Source of the DNA: Thermomonas sp. | GTDB taxonomy: Bacteria > Pseudomonadota > Gammaproteobacteria > Xanthomonadales > Xanthomonadaceae | DNA length: 44,976 nt | NCBI RefSeq assembly: GCF_025993755.1 | Contig: NZ_JAMQHN010000087.1 | Coordinates: forward strand, 1-44,976 | Direction of reading: 5' to 3' | Shown: piece by piece, positions 1-8,568 of the stretch | Numbering within the stretch: the first letter of the stretch is position 1 | Layout of the letters: every line of letters starts with the position of its first letter | Notes under the pieces: generated by a model | The model's input: the letters and a program-made list of their open reading frames with translations, nothing else | What the model was told of the DNA's origin: nothing | Databases searched by the model: none | Position numbers and translations under genes: made by a program

Positions 1-431
1 TGGCGAAAGGCGAAACTTTCGCGCCTGGGGACGCTGACCATCCCCGCGAACCGGGTCATCGTCGTCAACAGCTCGCTGGCCGTGCCCAGCAGCGCCTGGG
101 TACCGGCACCCGCCGGCAGCTCGTGACGCAGATGCTCGACCTCGTCGGCCGCGAGCGGCTTGATCTGCAGCAGCGAATCCACGAACAACCGATAGCCCTG
201 CGCGGTCGGAACCCGCCCGGCTGAACTGTGCGGCGCCGCCAGCAGGCCGGCGTCCTCCATCGTGGCCAGGATGTTGCGGATGGTGGCGGGGCTGACGTCC
301 AGCCCGGCGTGCCTGGCCAGCGTCTGCGAGCCCACCGGCTCGCCGCTGCGGATGTGGCGGGCCACCAGCGCGCGCAGCAGCTGGCGCGCGCGCGGGTCAA
401 GGGCGATGTCTGCGGTGCGCCGGCGGGACAT
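1..431 (-). CDS. hrcA: Heat-inducible transcription repressor HrcA (N-terminal part, cut by window edge)
   Basis: HrcA represses class I heat-shock genes (groESL, dnaK) by binding CIRCE operators. The visible 143 codons begin MSRRRTADIALDPRARQ and continue with a winged helix (GEPVGSQTLARHAGLDVSPA, then TIRNILATMEDAGLLAAPH, about residues 29-67) and the family's SSAGRVPTAQGYRLFVD stretch near residues 68-84. The frame is still open at base 1, so roughly 200 residues (family length about 345) lie outside. The gene is divergent from recN with 77 bp between them, the usual arrangement next to grpE-dnaK in xanthomonads. No CIRCE inverted repeat is visible in those 77 bp, so autoregulation through CIRCE is not supported here. 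The ATG at 431 is the only good start before the divergent region. Confidence 0.95.
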   Translation of the reverse strand, partial: MSRRRTADIALDPRARQLLRALVARHIRSGEPVGSQTLARHAGLDVSPATIRNILATMEDAGLLAAPHSSAGRVPTAQGYRLFVDSLLQIKPLAADEVEHLRHELPAGAGTQALLGTASELLTTMTRFAGMVSVPRRESFAFR

Positions 432-438
432 GCCCAAG

Positions 439-467
439 GTTGTAAGCGCCAGCCGCCGCCGACGCAA
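439..467 (-). promoter_or_regulatory. Candidate sigma70 promoter for hrcA
   Basis: Read on the minus strand, TTGCGT (467-462) and TACAAC (444-439) are separated by 17 bp and lie just upstream of the hrcA start. It is a fair match to the -35/-10 consensus, but the leader would be only a few bases long, so it is a candidate only. Confidence 0.35.
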
Positions 468-508
468 GCGCTACCCTGCAACGGGCGTCGCGGGCAAAAT
501 GCGGCGCA

Positions 509-2167
509 ATGCTCATCCGCCTGTCGATCCGCGATTTCGCCGTCGTCGCCCATGCCGAACTCGATTTCGGCGCGGGGCTGACCGTCATTTCCGGCGAGAC
601 CGGGGCGGGCAAGTCGCTGCTGGTCGATGCGCTGGGCTTTTTGTCCGGCGCGCGTGCCGACGCCGGCGCGGTGCGCCACGGCGCGCAGCGCGCCGAACTG
701 AGCGCCGAATTCGCGCTGGGCGACAGCCCCGAGGCCGCGCACTGGCTGCGCGAGAACGCGCTCGACGACGGTGATGTCTGCCTGCTGCGCCGGGTGCTGC
801 ACGCCGACGGCGGCTCCAGGGCGTGGATCAACGGCCGCAGCGTGACTCTCGGCCAGCTTGCGGAATTTTCCGCCCTGCTGGTGGAAATCCACGGCCAGCA
901 CGCCCAGCAGGCGCTGCTCGAACGCCGCCAGCAGACCACCCTGCTGGACACCTTCGCCCGCCATCCGGCGCTGCAGGACGCCGCGCGCACCGCCGCCCAG
1001 GCTTGGAAAGCCCTGCGCGACGAACGCGCCGCCCTACTCGCCCGCGGCGACGTCGGCGAACGCCGCAGCTGGCTGCAGCACCAGCTGGACGAGCTCGACG
1101 CCCAGCCGCTGGACCCTGTCGCACTGGCCGCACTCGACGCCAGCCATCGCCGCCATGCCCACGCCGCCGCGCTGATGGCCGCCTGCGACGGCGCGCTGGA
1201 CGCGCTGGCCGGCGACGACGCCCTGCCCACGCGCCTGCAACAAGTGCGCCATGGCCTGCAGCGCGAAGCCGCCCACGAGGCGCGCCTGTTCGAAGTCGAT
1301 GCGATGCTCGATTCCGCCGCGATCCAGCTCGACGAAGCGCAAACCCTGCTGCAGCGCATCCGCGACGACCTCGACCTCGACCCCGAAGCGCTGGCGGACA
1401 TCGAACGCCAGCTCACCCGCGTGCAGGACCTCGCCCGCAAGCATCGGCTGCGGCCCGACCAACTGGCCGCCCACCGCGACGCGCTGGCCCGGGAACTGGA
1501 ATCGCTGGTCGATGCCGACGCCCGCCTGCAGCGCCTCGACGCCGACCTCGCCAGCGCGCAGGCGCAGTGGAACGCCGCTGCCGCCGCTCTTTCCGCCTCG
1601 CGCCGCAAGGCCGGCGACGCGCTGGCCGACGCCGTCAGCGCCCTGATCGACACCCTCGGCATGCAGGGCGGACGCTTCGAGGTGACGCTGGACGCCAACC
1701 CCGACGACACGCCCGACCCCAAAGGCCGCGAGCGCGCCGAATTCCTCGTCTCCGCCAACCCCGGCCAGCCGCCGCGCCCGCTGCGCAAGGTCGCCTCCGG
1801 CGGCGAACTGTCGCGCATCTCGCTGGCGGTGGAAGTGGCCACCCAGGCGCAAGGCGCCGTCTCCACCCTGGTGTTCGACGAAGTGGACGCCGGCATCGGC
1901 GGCGCGGTCGCCGCCGCCGTGGGCGCCCGGCTGCGCGCGCTCGGCGCATCAAGACAGGTGCTGTGCGTCACCCATCAGCCGCAGGTCGCCGCCGCCGGCC
2001 ACGCCCAGTACCGCGTCAGCAAGACCGCGCAGGACGACGTCACCGAAACCGCGGTCGTCGCCCTGGACGCAACGGGCCGCATCGAGGAAATCGCCCGCAT
2101 GCTCGGCGGCGCGAAGATCAGCGCGGAAGCCCGCGCGGCGGCCAAGCGGCTGCTGGAAAGCGCATAA
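509..2167 (+). CDS. recN: DNA repair protein RecN
   Basis: RecN is an SMC-like ATPase that acts early in double-strand break repair, holding DNA ends for RecA-dependent recombination. The 552-residue length is typical. Residues 29-36 are the Walker A loop (GETGAGKS), an ABC signature SGGELSR starts near residue 430, and Walker B (TLVFDEVDAGIGG) lies around residues 453-465. The middle is Ala/Leu/Arg/Glu-rich with long helical stretches, as expected for the short coiled-coil arms. The ATG at 509 places the FAVVAHAELDF strand at the correct distance from Walker A. sbcB follows after 26 bp, so the two repair genes are probably co-transcribed. No LexA-type operator is recognisable upstream, so SOS control is not shown by the sequence. 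Confidence 0.97.
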   Translation: MLIRLSIRDFAVVAHAELDFGAGLTVISGETGAGKSLLVDALGFLSGARADAGAVRHGAQRAELSAEFALGDSPEAAHWLRENALDDGDVCLLRRVLHADGGSRAWINGRSVTLGQLAEFSALLVEIHGQHAQQALLERRQQTTLLDTFARHPALQDAARTAAQAWKALRDERAALLARGDVGERRSWLQHQLDELDAQPLDPVALAALDASHRRHAHAAALMAACDGALDALAGDDALPTRLQQVRHGLQREAAHEARLFEVDAMLDSAAIQLDEAQTLLQRIRDDLDLDPEALADIERQLTRVQDLARKHRLRPDQLAAHRDALARELESLVDADARLQRLDADLASAQAQWNAAAAALSASRRKAGDALADAVSALIDTLGMQGGRFEVTLDANPDDTPDPKGRERAEFLVSANPGQPPRPLRKVASGGELSRISLAVEVATQAQGAVSTLVFDEVDAGIGGAVAAAVGARLRALGASRQVLCVTHQPQVAAAGHAQYRVSKTAQDDVTETAVVALDATGRIEEIARMLGGAKISAEARAAAKRLLESA

Positions 2168-2193
2168 CGCCGGCGCGCGCATAGAATCGACCC

Positions 2194-3645
2194 ATGCCCG
2201 CCTCTTTCCTCTTCTACGACCTCGAAACCTTCGGCGCCGATCCGCGGCGGACGCGGATCGCGCAGTTCGCGGGGATCCGCACCGACCTTGAACTGAACCC
2301 CGTCGAGGACCCGATCAGTTTCTTCGTCCAGCCGGCCGGCGACCTGCTGCCGGCGCCGATGGCCACGCTGATCACCGGGATCACGCCGCAGGACGCGCGC
2401 CGGGAGGGCGTGAACGAGGCCGAGGCCTTCGCACGCATCCTCGACGCCATGGGACGGCCGGGCACCTGCAGCGCCGGCTACAACTCGATCCGCTTCGACG
2501 ACGAGTTCATCCGCTACGGGCTGTACCGCAATTTCTTCGATCCCTACGAGCGCGAGTGGCGGGACGGCAATTCGCGCTGGGACCTGCTCGATGCGCTGCG
2601 GCTGATGCACGCGCTGCGCCCGGACGGCATCGTCTGGCGGCAGCGCGAGGACGGCAAGGGCACCAGCTTCAAGCTCGAACACCTGGCCGAGGACAACGGC
2701 CTGCGCGAGGGCGACGCCCATGAGGCGCTGTCCGACGTGCGCGCCACGATCGCGGTGGCGCGGTTGTTCCGGCAGGCGCAGCCGCGGCTGTGGGACTACG
2801 CGCTACGCCTGCGCGACAAGCGCCACGTGCAGTCGCTGCTGCGCGTGACGGCACCGGAGCCGCTGCTGCACGTGTCGCAGAAATACCCGGCCACGCGGCT
2901 GTGCGCGGCACCGGTGCTGGCGCTGGCCGAGCACCCGAAATATCCCACGCGCGTCATCGCCTTCGACCTCGACACCGACCCCGAACCGCTGCTCGCGCTC
3001 GATGCCGACGCCATCGCCGCGCGTCTGTTCGTCCGCCGGGAAGACCTGCCGGAAGGCGAAACCCGCATCGCGCTGAAGGAAATCCACACCAACAAATGCC
3101 CCGCGCTGGTGCCGTGGGCCCACCTGCGCGCCGCTGATTTCAACCGCCTCGGGATCAACCCGGACGCCGTCGAGCGCAATGCCGCGCGCCTGCGTACCGC
3201 CGGTCCCGCGCTGGCGGAAAAGCTGCGCCGCGTGTTCGACCGCGAGCGCGAATTCGCGTCGGAGGACGTGGACGCGGCGCTCTACGGCAGCTTCATCCCC
3301 GATTCCGACAAGCGCCTGCTGGCCCAGGTGCGCGCAACCCCGCCGCAGCGGCTGGCCGACGCAGGCTTCCCGTTCCGCGACTCGCGCCTGCCGGAGCTGC
3401 TGTTCCGCTATCGCGCGCGCAACTGGCCGCAAACCCTGACGCTGGACGAACAGGCGCGGTGGACGGACTACCGCCGCCAGCGCCTGCTGGACGGCAACGG
3501 CGGCGCGGAACTGACGCTGGCGCAGTACCGCGCCGAGATCGACGAACTGCGCGTGCAGCGCGGCGACGACGCGCGCGCGCTGGCGTTGCTCGACCAACTG
3601 ACCATCTGGGGCGACGCCCTCGCCAGCGAGATCGGCAGCGACTGA
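2194..3645 (+). CDS. sbcB: Exodeoxyribonuclease I
   Basis: ExoI is a 3'-5' single-strand DNA exonuclease working in recombination and mismatch repair. The 483 residues match the family (E. coli about 475). The DEDDh motif I is visible at residues 9-12 (DLET in FYDLETFGAD). Later motifs include the 'GYNSIRFDDEF' region near residues 91-101 and the 'HEALSDVRATIAVARL' region near 178-193, which carries the catalytic His and Asp. The C-terminal half matches the SH3-like and helical ExoI-specific domains (for example KEIHTNKCP). It starts 26 bp after recN, suggesting one repair transcript. The downstream side ends in a palindromic repeat that could act as terminator or mRNA stabiliser. Confidence 0.97.
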   Translation: MPASFLFYDLETFGADPRRTRIAQFAGIRTDLELNPVEDPISFFVQPAGDLLPAPMATLITGITPQDARREGVNEAEAFARILDAMGRPGTCSAGYNSIRFDDEFIRYGLYRNFFDPYEREWRDGNSRWDLLDALRLMHALRPDGIVWRQREDGKGTSFKLEHLAEDNGLREGDAHEALSDVRATIAVARLFRQAQPRLWDYALRLRDKRHVQSLLRVTAPEPLLHVSQKYPATRLCAAPVLALAEHPKYPTRVIAFDLDTDPEPLLALDADAIAARLFVRREDLPEGETRIALKEIHTNKCPALVPWAHLRAADFNRLGINPDAVERNAARLRTAGPALAEKLRRVFDREREFASEDVDAALYGSFIPDSDKRLLAQVRATPPQRLADAGFPFRDSRLPELLFRYRARNWPQTLTLDEQARWTDYRRQRLLDGNGGAELTLAQYRAEIDELRVQRGDDARALALLDQLTIWGDALASEIGSD

Positions 3646-3689
3646 TCCCACGCCTGCCACCCGCAGGCGATGCGCAGGTCGAACAGCTT

Positions 3690-3777
3690 TTTCTGGACGC
3701 GGATAGACGCGGATAGACGCGGATGAAAAGCTGACAAGAGATTGATCCGCGTTCATCTGCGTTGATCCGCGTCCAAA
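3690..3777. repeat. Palindromic intergenic repeat (GACGCGGAT family), copy 1
   Basis: The left arm (3690-3726) has three tandem units of the form GACGCGGATA. The right arm (3744-3777) is its imperfect reverse complement, with units such as GATCCGCGTT. RNA from it would fold into a long hairpin just after the sbcB stop. A second copy with the same core lies at 18519-18670 between the two metH genes, so this is an interspersed repeat family. The rest of the 306-bp gap (3646-3951) holds a candidate promoter and no gene I can support. Confidence 0.8.
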
Positions 3778-3839
3778 TGCCTTTGCAGACTGCGCAGAAC
3801 GCACAAAGACAGCTTGCTCCCGCCATGCCGCACTGCGAC

Positions 3840-3869
3840 ATGACAGGAGCCTGTACGCGTGCGTATGCT
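3840..3869 (+). promoter_or_regulatory. Candidate promoter for the secreted hydrolase pair
   Basis: ATGACA (3840-3845) and TATGCT (3864-3869) are spaced by 18 bp, about 80 bp ahead of the hydrolase start. The match is moderate and the call rests on pattern alone. Confidence 0.3.
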
Positions 3870-3951
3870 CTCCATACCGCACCGTGTGGGACGGTGGGGA
3901 TCGTCGGCCGCAGGCGACCAGGCGGCATCGCAGAAACCCGGGGGGGATTCC

Positions 3952-4824
3952 ATGCGTAGATTCGTGTTCGGCGCGCTGTTGGCGTGCGCCGCCTTGTTTG
4001 CAGCGACACCGGCGCTGGCCGCCGACGTCACCGGCGTCGCCTTCGTGCACGGTACCGGCCATCAGACCGATGCCTACAACGATTACTGGCAGCCGGCGAT
4101 GGTCAACAACGTTCGCGGCGGCTTGGCCAATCCGGCCAACTACACGGTGATCAACTGCGATTTCGAACAGTACATGTGGGACAGCCGCGCGGCCGGCTGT
4201 CTGGCAACGCAGCTCACCAGCTTCATCAGCGCGAAGAAAATCACCCGGCTGATCGTCATCACCCACTCCAACGGCGGCAACGTGATCCGCTGGATCATGT
4301 CGAACCCGACCTACGACAGCCGCTATCCGAACATCATCAGCAAGATCGTGCGCGTGAACGCGCTGGCGCCGTCCTCGGCCGGCACCCCGCTCGCCGATGC
4401 GGTCATCAACGGCAACGTGTTCGAGACCTCGCTGGGCTGGCTGCTGGGCTACAAGTCCGATGCAGTGCGCCAACAGCAGGTCAGCTGGATGGCCTACTAC
4501 AACGGCAACTACCTGTACGGCACCGCCGGTCGGCCGTCGCTGCCGAAGCTGTTCCGCAGCGTGGTCGGCACCGACGTCGAAACCGCGGTCTGGGATCCCG
4601 ACAGCTACTGCGGCGGCTACGCTCTGAACGTCGGACTGGAAACCACCCAGTGGTGGCTGGACAGCTGCTCGGACGGCTTCCTCAACTGCAGCAGCCAGTC
4701 GGCCGCCGGGTCCGTGTGGTTCAAGGACAAGTCGAAAATGGCAGGCAGTGAACCGCTCAGCCACAACCAGAGCCGGCGCGCCTGCTTCGGCCTGGACACC
4801 ATCCTGCGCAACGACATGAAGTGA
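3952..4824 (+). CDS. Secreted alpha/beta-hydrolase (lipase/esterase-like)
   Basis: A 290-residue exported protein. Residues 1-23 are a clear Sec signal peptide ending ATPALA before ADVTG. The mature part starts with a beta strand and an HGTG oxyanion-type motif (H33-G36). The nucleophile elbow is THSNGG with Ser106, a variant of GxSxG. A candidate catalytic His is H271 in PLSHNQ. Several Cys residues (for example in DSCSDGFLNC and the C-terminal RRACFG) suggest disulfides in the periplasm or medium. The start at 3952 is preferred over in-frame upstream codons because it follows a G-rich Shine-Dalgarno-like tract and gives the signal peptide. The next gene starts 10 bp downstream, so they are a two-gene operon. 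Substrate unknown; lipase, esterase or PHB depolymerase-like activity are all possible. Confidence 0.75.
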   Translation: MRRFVFGALLACAALFAATPALAADVTGVAFVHGTGHQTDAYNDYWQPAMVNNVRGGLANPANYTVINCDFEQYMWDSRAAGCLATQLTSFISAKKITRLIVITHSNGGNVIRWIMSNPTYDSRYPNIISKIVRVNALAPSSAGTPLADAVINGNVFETSLGWLLGYKSDAVRQQQVSWMAYYNGNYLYGTAGRPSLPKLFRSVVGTDVETAVWDPDSYCGGYALNVGLETTQWWLDSCSDGFLNCSSQSAAGSVWFKDKSKMAGSEPLSHNQSRRACFGLDTILRNDMK

Positions 4825-4834
4825 GGCCACGACC

Positions 4835-6013
4835 ATGCGAACCAAGATCCTGCATGCCGCGGCGCTGGCCGCACTGAGCACCCTGACAATGGGCTCCGCC
4901 CTCGCCGCACAATCCCTGCTTCCGGCCGGAAACGGAGACCAAGTGCCGACAAGGCTGGTGTCCCTGCCCGCTCCCTCCGGCGCGATCGAGCGCCAGCCGG
5001 TTTCATTTTCCTGGAAACTCGACCCCGCGCTCGCGCTGTCGCAGCCCGCGCCCTTCATGGCCGAGAGCCGTGAATACTGGCTGACCGTCGAAGGTGCGGA
5101 ATTGCAGCGTGGCGTGGCGTTGCCGATGTCGGCCAGCGGCGCGCTGGTCCGGGTCAGCCCCGCACGCGGGGCCACACCTTTGCGCGCCAACGAATTTACC
5201 GTATCGAACCAGGGGCGGAACGTGACGGTGGACCGCAGCGCCGACGCCGAAGCCCTGCGTCGGGCCGGCATGGACGCCAGCGCCGGCACCCAGGTTCTGC
5301 GCCTCGGCGCCGGCAGCGGCGCCGGCAAGGTCACCTTGCGCGCAAGCCGTGCCAGCGGCCGCTACGTGGTCCACGTGTTCGAACCGGGCAGCACGCTGGT
5401 CATGTTCGCGCGACCCGACCGCGACCACGCCCTCGCCGGTCAGCAGATGCGGGTCGCCATCGCCGCCACGAACGCCGGGCGGGCCACCGCGGCGCGCTCC
5501 AGCGCACTGCTGGTCGCGCCGGACGGCAGCAGCCAGCCGATTGCGGTTCGCAATGCGGCGGGCGGCGGCCAGGAGGCGGTCTTCAAACTGCCGACGCAGG
5601 CGCACCGGGGCGGCGGGCTGTGGGAGCTGCAGGTGTTCTCGAATATCGGTGGCACGCCTCGGGATGCCCGAACCGCGTTCGCGGTGGCGCAGCCGACCGC
5701 GCGATTCGCCGGCAGCTTCGCACTCGACGCCAGCCACCTGCGGGTTTCGCTGCCAGTACAGGCTGGCTCGCCCGGGCGCTACGAGGCCCGCGGCACGCTG
5801 TACGCGACCGCGCCCGACCACAGCCTGCGGGCGGTGTCGGAAGCGCACTCCGCGGCCTGGATGAACGCCGGAAACGGGACTCTGGTCCTCGAATTCGAGC
5901 GTGCCCACATCCCGGCTGGGTACGGCGCGCCATACGAACTGCGCCAGCTGGAATTGAACGACCAGGGCCGGATGGCGCCTCTGGAATCGCGGGCGCGGGC
6001 AGCGCGGTTCTGA
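4835..6013 (+). CDS. Secreted protein, DUF4785-like
   Basis: A 392-residue protein with a Sec signal peptide (residues 1-25, ending GSALAAQ). The mature part is rich in predicted beta strands, with Ala/Arg-rich linkers, and looks like successive immunoglobulin-like sandwich domains (for example YVVHVFEPGSTLVMFARP, then MRVAIAATNAGRATAA). By recollection it resembles the DUF4785 family of exported proteins; no enzymatic motif is seen. It begins 10 bp after the hydrolase with a GAGG ribosome site, and a strong terminator follows its stop, so hydrolase and this protein form a complete bicistronic unit. A role as partner or modulator of the hydrolase is inference from the coupling only. Confidence 0.7.
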   Translation: MRTKILHAAALAALSTLTMGSALAAQSLLPAGNGDQVPTRLVSLPAPSGAIERQPVSFSWKLDPALALSQPAPFMAESREYWLTVEGAELQRGVALPMSASGALVRVSPARGATPLRANEFTVSNQGRNVTVDRSADAEALRRAGMDASAGTQVLRLGAGSGAGKVTLRASRASGRYVVHVFEPGSTLVMFARPDRDHALAGQQMRVAIAATNAGRATAARSSALLVAPDGSSQPIAVRNAAGGGQEAVFKLPTQAHRGGGLWELQVFSNIGGTPRDARTAFAVAQPTARFAGSFALDASHLRVSLPVQAGSPGRYEARGTLYATAPDHSLRAVSEAHSAAWMNAGNGTLVLEFERAHIPAGYGAPYELRQLELNDQGRMAPLESRARAARF

Positions 6014-6044
6014 CGCTTTCCTGACGCACGTGCGGTTTGCCGCG

Positions 6045-6074
6045 ACGGCCGGGCTTGCCCGGCCGTTCGCTTTT
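6045..6074 (+). terminator. Rho-independent terminator after the hydrolase/DUF4785 operon
   Basis: A perfect 10-bp stem, ACGGCCGGGC (6045-6054) and GCCCGGCCGT (6057-6066), with a two-base loop is followed by TCGCTTTT. It lies 31 bp after the stop of the upstream gene. Confidence 0.85.
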
Positions 6075-6109
6075 GCGCAGTCTATTCGCCATTGCGGACG
6101 GAGCATGGA

Positions 6110-6667
6110 ATGGGCAAGAAAGCCAAATGGGGTCTGGCGTTGGTCGTGGCCGCGCTGCTGGCCGTGCTGGGTTATGTCGCGGCAGGCCCCTGGCTTGCGA
6201 TCAACGGCATCCGCAAAATCACCGCCAGCGGCAACGTTGCCGAACTGTGGCGATTCGTCGACTTCGATCAACTGCGCGCCAGCGTCGGCCCGCAGATCCG
6301 CGAACGCATCGCCCGCCAGCTGCTGGAACGGGTCGGTTCGAGCGAGCAGCCGCAGACCCTGGCCCAGGTGACCGAATTGATCGGCAAGCGACCGATCGAT
6401 GCCCTTTCCTCACCCGAAGGCATCCAGCACCTGCTGCGCAACAACATTCTGACGCCCACGCCCGCACCCAGCGCTGCCGGCAGTGGCGCTGCCGCAAACG
6501 CTACCCGCCCGCCATCCGACCCGTTGAAGGACGCCGTCACCCACTTCGAATCGGCATCCCTGTTCACCGCGACGGTGCCGAACGCGGACGGCAAGCCGCT
6601 GGTCTTCGAATTCCGTCGCGACGGCTTGTCGTGGAAACTGACCGGGCTGCGCCTGCCGGAATCCTGA
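6110..6667 (+). CDS. DUF2939-like membrane-anchored protein
   Basis: A 185-residue protein of unknown function. It has one N-terminal hydrophobic segment (about residues 7-25, LALVVAALLAVLGYVAAGP), then AINGIRKITASGNVAELWRFVDFDQLRASV, which matches what I recall of the DUF2939 family (small membrane-anchored or periplasmic proteins). A Pro/Ala/Gly linker near residues 125-140 separates a short C-terminal beta-rich part. The ATG at 6110 is preferred over the upstream TTG because GGACGGA sits at a suitable distance. It stands alone after a terminator and is convergent with the nucleotidase gene, 28 bp away. Confidence 0.7.
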   Translation: MGKKAKWGLALVVAALLAVLGYVAAGPWLAINGIRKITASGNVAELWRFVDFDQLRASVGPQIRERIARQLLERVGSSEQPQTLAQVTELIGKRPIDALSSPEGIQHLLRNNILTPTPAPSAAGSGAAANATRPPSDPLKDAVTHFESASLFTATVPNADGKPLVFEFRRDGLSWKLTGLRLPES

Positions 6668-6695
6668 TTCCAGCATTTCGACGCCTTCTGCCCCA

Positions 6696-7598
6696 TCAAT
6701 CGTTCGCCACCCCGTGCGGCACGTGTCCCGCCGCGACATGGCGACGGGCGGAGTCGATGTTGTGCGGCGAGTCGTCGAAAAAGATGTCGGCGCCGAAGGC
6801 CTCCAGGAACGGGCCCTTGTCGCGGCCGCCGAGAAACAGCGCCTCGTCCAGACGTACGTCCCATTCGCGCAGGGTGCGGATCACCCGTTCGTGCGCGGGC
6901 GCGGAACGCGCCGTCACCAGCGCGGTACGGATCGGCGCGTTCTCGCCCGCCGGGAACGCCGCCTGAAGGTCGTGCAGCGCCGACAGGAATCCCCGGAACG
7001 GGCCACCGGAAAGCGGTTCATGCGCCAGCTCGCGCTCGTGGCGGCCGAACGCCTCCACCCCCTGCTCGCGCGACACCCGCTCGCTTTCGTCGCCGAACAG
7101 CACCGCATCGCCGTCGAAGGCGATGCGCAGCTGCGGCTGGCGCGGTTCGTTGGCTTTCTCCGGAAGGATCGTCGCGGCTGCCACGCCCGCCGCCAGCGCA
7201 GCGCGCACGGATTCGGGATTGGCCGACAGGAACAATTGCGCGCCGAACGGACGGATGTAGGGCCACACCGGCGCACCTGCGGTGAACGTAGCGCGGCGGA
7301 TGTCGAGCCGGTAGTGCTCGATGGAGTTGAACACCCGCAGCCCGGTGTCGGAGGAATTGCGCGACAGCAGGATCACCTCGACCCGCGGCGCCTCCCTGGC
7401 CGTTTCCGCATTCAAGGCAAGCAGCTTGCGCACCAGCGGAAACGCGATCCCCGGGGTCAGCACGTCGTCCTCGTGGAGGCGCTGGAAATCGGCGAACGCC
7501 GCGATGCCCTCGCGCTCGAACAGCGCATGGCTGTCCTCCATCATGAACAGCGCGCGAGCGGTGATTGCGACGGTGAGGGTGGCGACCGGTTCCTGCAT
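6696..7598 (-). CDS. 5'-nucleotidase (PF06189-type)
   Basis: Predicted to remove the 5' phosphate from nucleoside monophosphates in the cytoplasm, as the related eukaryotic cytosolic 5'-nucleotidase I does. The 300-residue protein opens with VATLTVAITARALFMMEDSHALFEREG and carries family stretches LHEDDVLTPGIAFPLVRKLLALN, VEVILLSRNSSDTGLRVFNS, and HAD-like acidic motifs RIAFDGDAVLF and DIFFDDSPHNID. ATG at 7598 is used since it gives the family-like N-terminus; a longer frame reaches 7643 without support. Separated from nadK by about 50 bp on the same strand, so the two nucleotide-metabolism genes may be co-transcribed (nadK first). Confidence 0.88.
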   Translation of the reverse strand: MQEPVATLTVAITARALFMMEDSHALFEREGIAAFADFQRLHEDDVLTPGIAFPLVRKLLALNAETAREAPRVEVILLSRNSSDTGLRVFNSIEHYRLDIRRATFTAGAPVWPYIRPFGAQLFLSANPESVRAALAAGVAAATILPEKANEPRQPQLRIAFDGDAVLFGDESERVSREQGVEAFGRHERELAHEPLSGGPFRGFLSALHDLQAAFPAGENAPIRTALVTARSAPAHERVIRTLREWDVRLDEALFLGGRDKGPFLEAFGADIFFDDSPHNIDSARRHVAAGHVPHGVAND

Positions 7599-7650
7599 GG
7601 GAGCATTGTCCGCGATCCGTGTCGCAGATGCTGCGACCGGCAAGCTGGCG

Positions 7651-8421
7651 TCAGACCGTGAACTGCTCGATCAGGATGCGTTCTTCCAGATTGTGCCCTT
7701 GGTCGAACAGCAGGTTCACGCCGCGCTTGTCCGATTCGTGCACCAGCACTTCGGTGACGTCGCGCACTTCGTGCGAATCGGCGGTGGCGCTGACCGGGCG
7801 CTTGTGCGGTTCGAGGATGCGGAACCGCACTTCGGTCCCCGATTTGAGCACCGCACCGCGCCAGCGCCGCGGGCGAAACGGCGCGATCGGCGTCAGCGCC
7901 ATCACATTGGCGCCCAGCGGCAGGATCGGCCCGTGCGCGGAGAAGTTGTAGGCGGTGCTGCCCGCCGGGGTGGCCAGCATCACGCCGTCGCAGACCAGTT
8001 CGCCAAGCCGCACCTCGCCGTTCAACTCGATGCGGATATTGGCGGTTTGTCGGGTTTGCCTGAGCAGCGAGACCTCGTTGTAGGCCAGCGAGGTCACGCT
8101 GGCGCCGGATTCGGTGTACGCAACCATTTCCAGCGGATGCAGCAGATCCGGTTCGGCGGCCGCGATCCGCGCCGGCAGATCGTCGCCTTCGTGATATTGG
8201 TTCATCAGGAAGCCGACCGTTCCCAGCTTCATGCCGTAGACCGGCTTGCCGAGGCCGCCGTAGCGATGCAGGGTTTGCAGCATGAATCCGTCGCCGCCAA
8301 GCGCCACCAGCACGTCAGCGGATTCCGGGGCACACTGGCCGTGGCGCGCGACCAGCGCGGACAGCGCGGCCTGCGCCTCATCGGTCGGGCTGGCCAGAAG
8401 GGCAAGTCTGTGAGCGGACAT
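7651..8421 (-). CDS. nadK: NAD kinase
   Basis: Phosphorylates NAD+ to NADP+ with ATP. The 256-residue protein has the GGDG motif at residues 42-45 ([14 protein letters not shown]), the NE motif at N115-E116 (AYNEVSLLR), and the glycine-rich nucleotide loop [21 protein letters not shown] around residues 145-165. These are the invariant features of the family. The ATG at 8421 starts [12 protein letters not shown]; an upstream in-frame extension to 8511 has no family match. The enzyme is slightly shorter than the E. coli one (292), as in the compact xanthomonad type. Confidence 0.96.
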   Translation of the reverse strand: MSAHRLALLASPTDEAQAALSALVARHGQCAPESADVLVALGGDGFMLQTLHRYGGLGKPVYGMKLGTVGFLMNQYHEGDDLPARIAAAEPDLLHPLEMVAYTESGASVTSLAYNEVSLLRQTRQTANIRIELNGEVRLGELVCDGVMLATPAGSTAYNFSAHGPILPLGANVMALTPIAPFRPRRWRGAVLKSGTEVRFRILEPHKRPVSATADSHEVRDVTEVLVHESDKRGVNLLFDQGHNLEERILIEQFTV

Positions 8422-8568
8422 GTGCGAAGGATAGCAAGCGTCCCCGCATTCGGAGATTTCCGGAATACGGCCTCTTTCGCGTTTATGGAAGATGGCGGCT
8501 CTCGGCACCACCCCCCCCAGCGTCGTCGAGCCCCCGGAAACATTGGCACATCACCCCAGGCGAAGAAC

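Noticed and set aside
432-508. CIRCE operator between hrcA and recN
   Set aside because: No TTAGCACTC/GAGTGCTAA inverted repeat or close variant is visible in the 77 bp.
3690-3777. Short CRISPR-like array
   Set aside because: The repeated GACGCGGAT units are immediately adjacent with no unique spacers and form a palindrome; no cas gene is near.
2803-5334. An 843-codon minus-strand frame across sbcB, the repeat and the hydrolase
   Set aside because: It crosses three plus-strand features with clear functions, including a palindromic repeat, and shows no domain.
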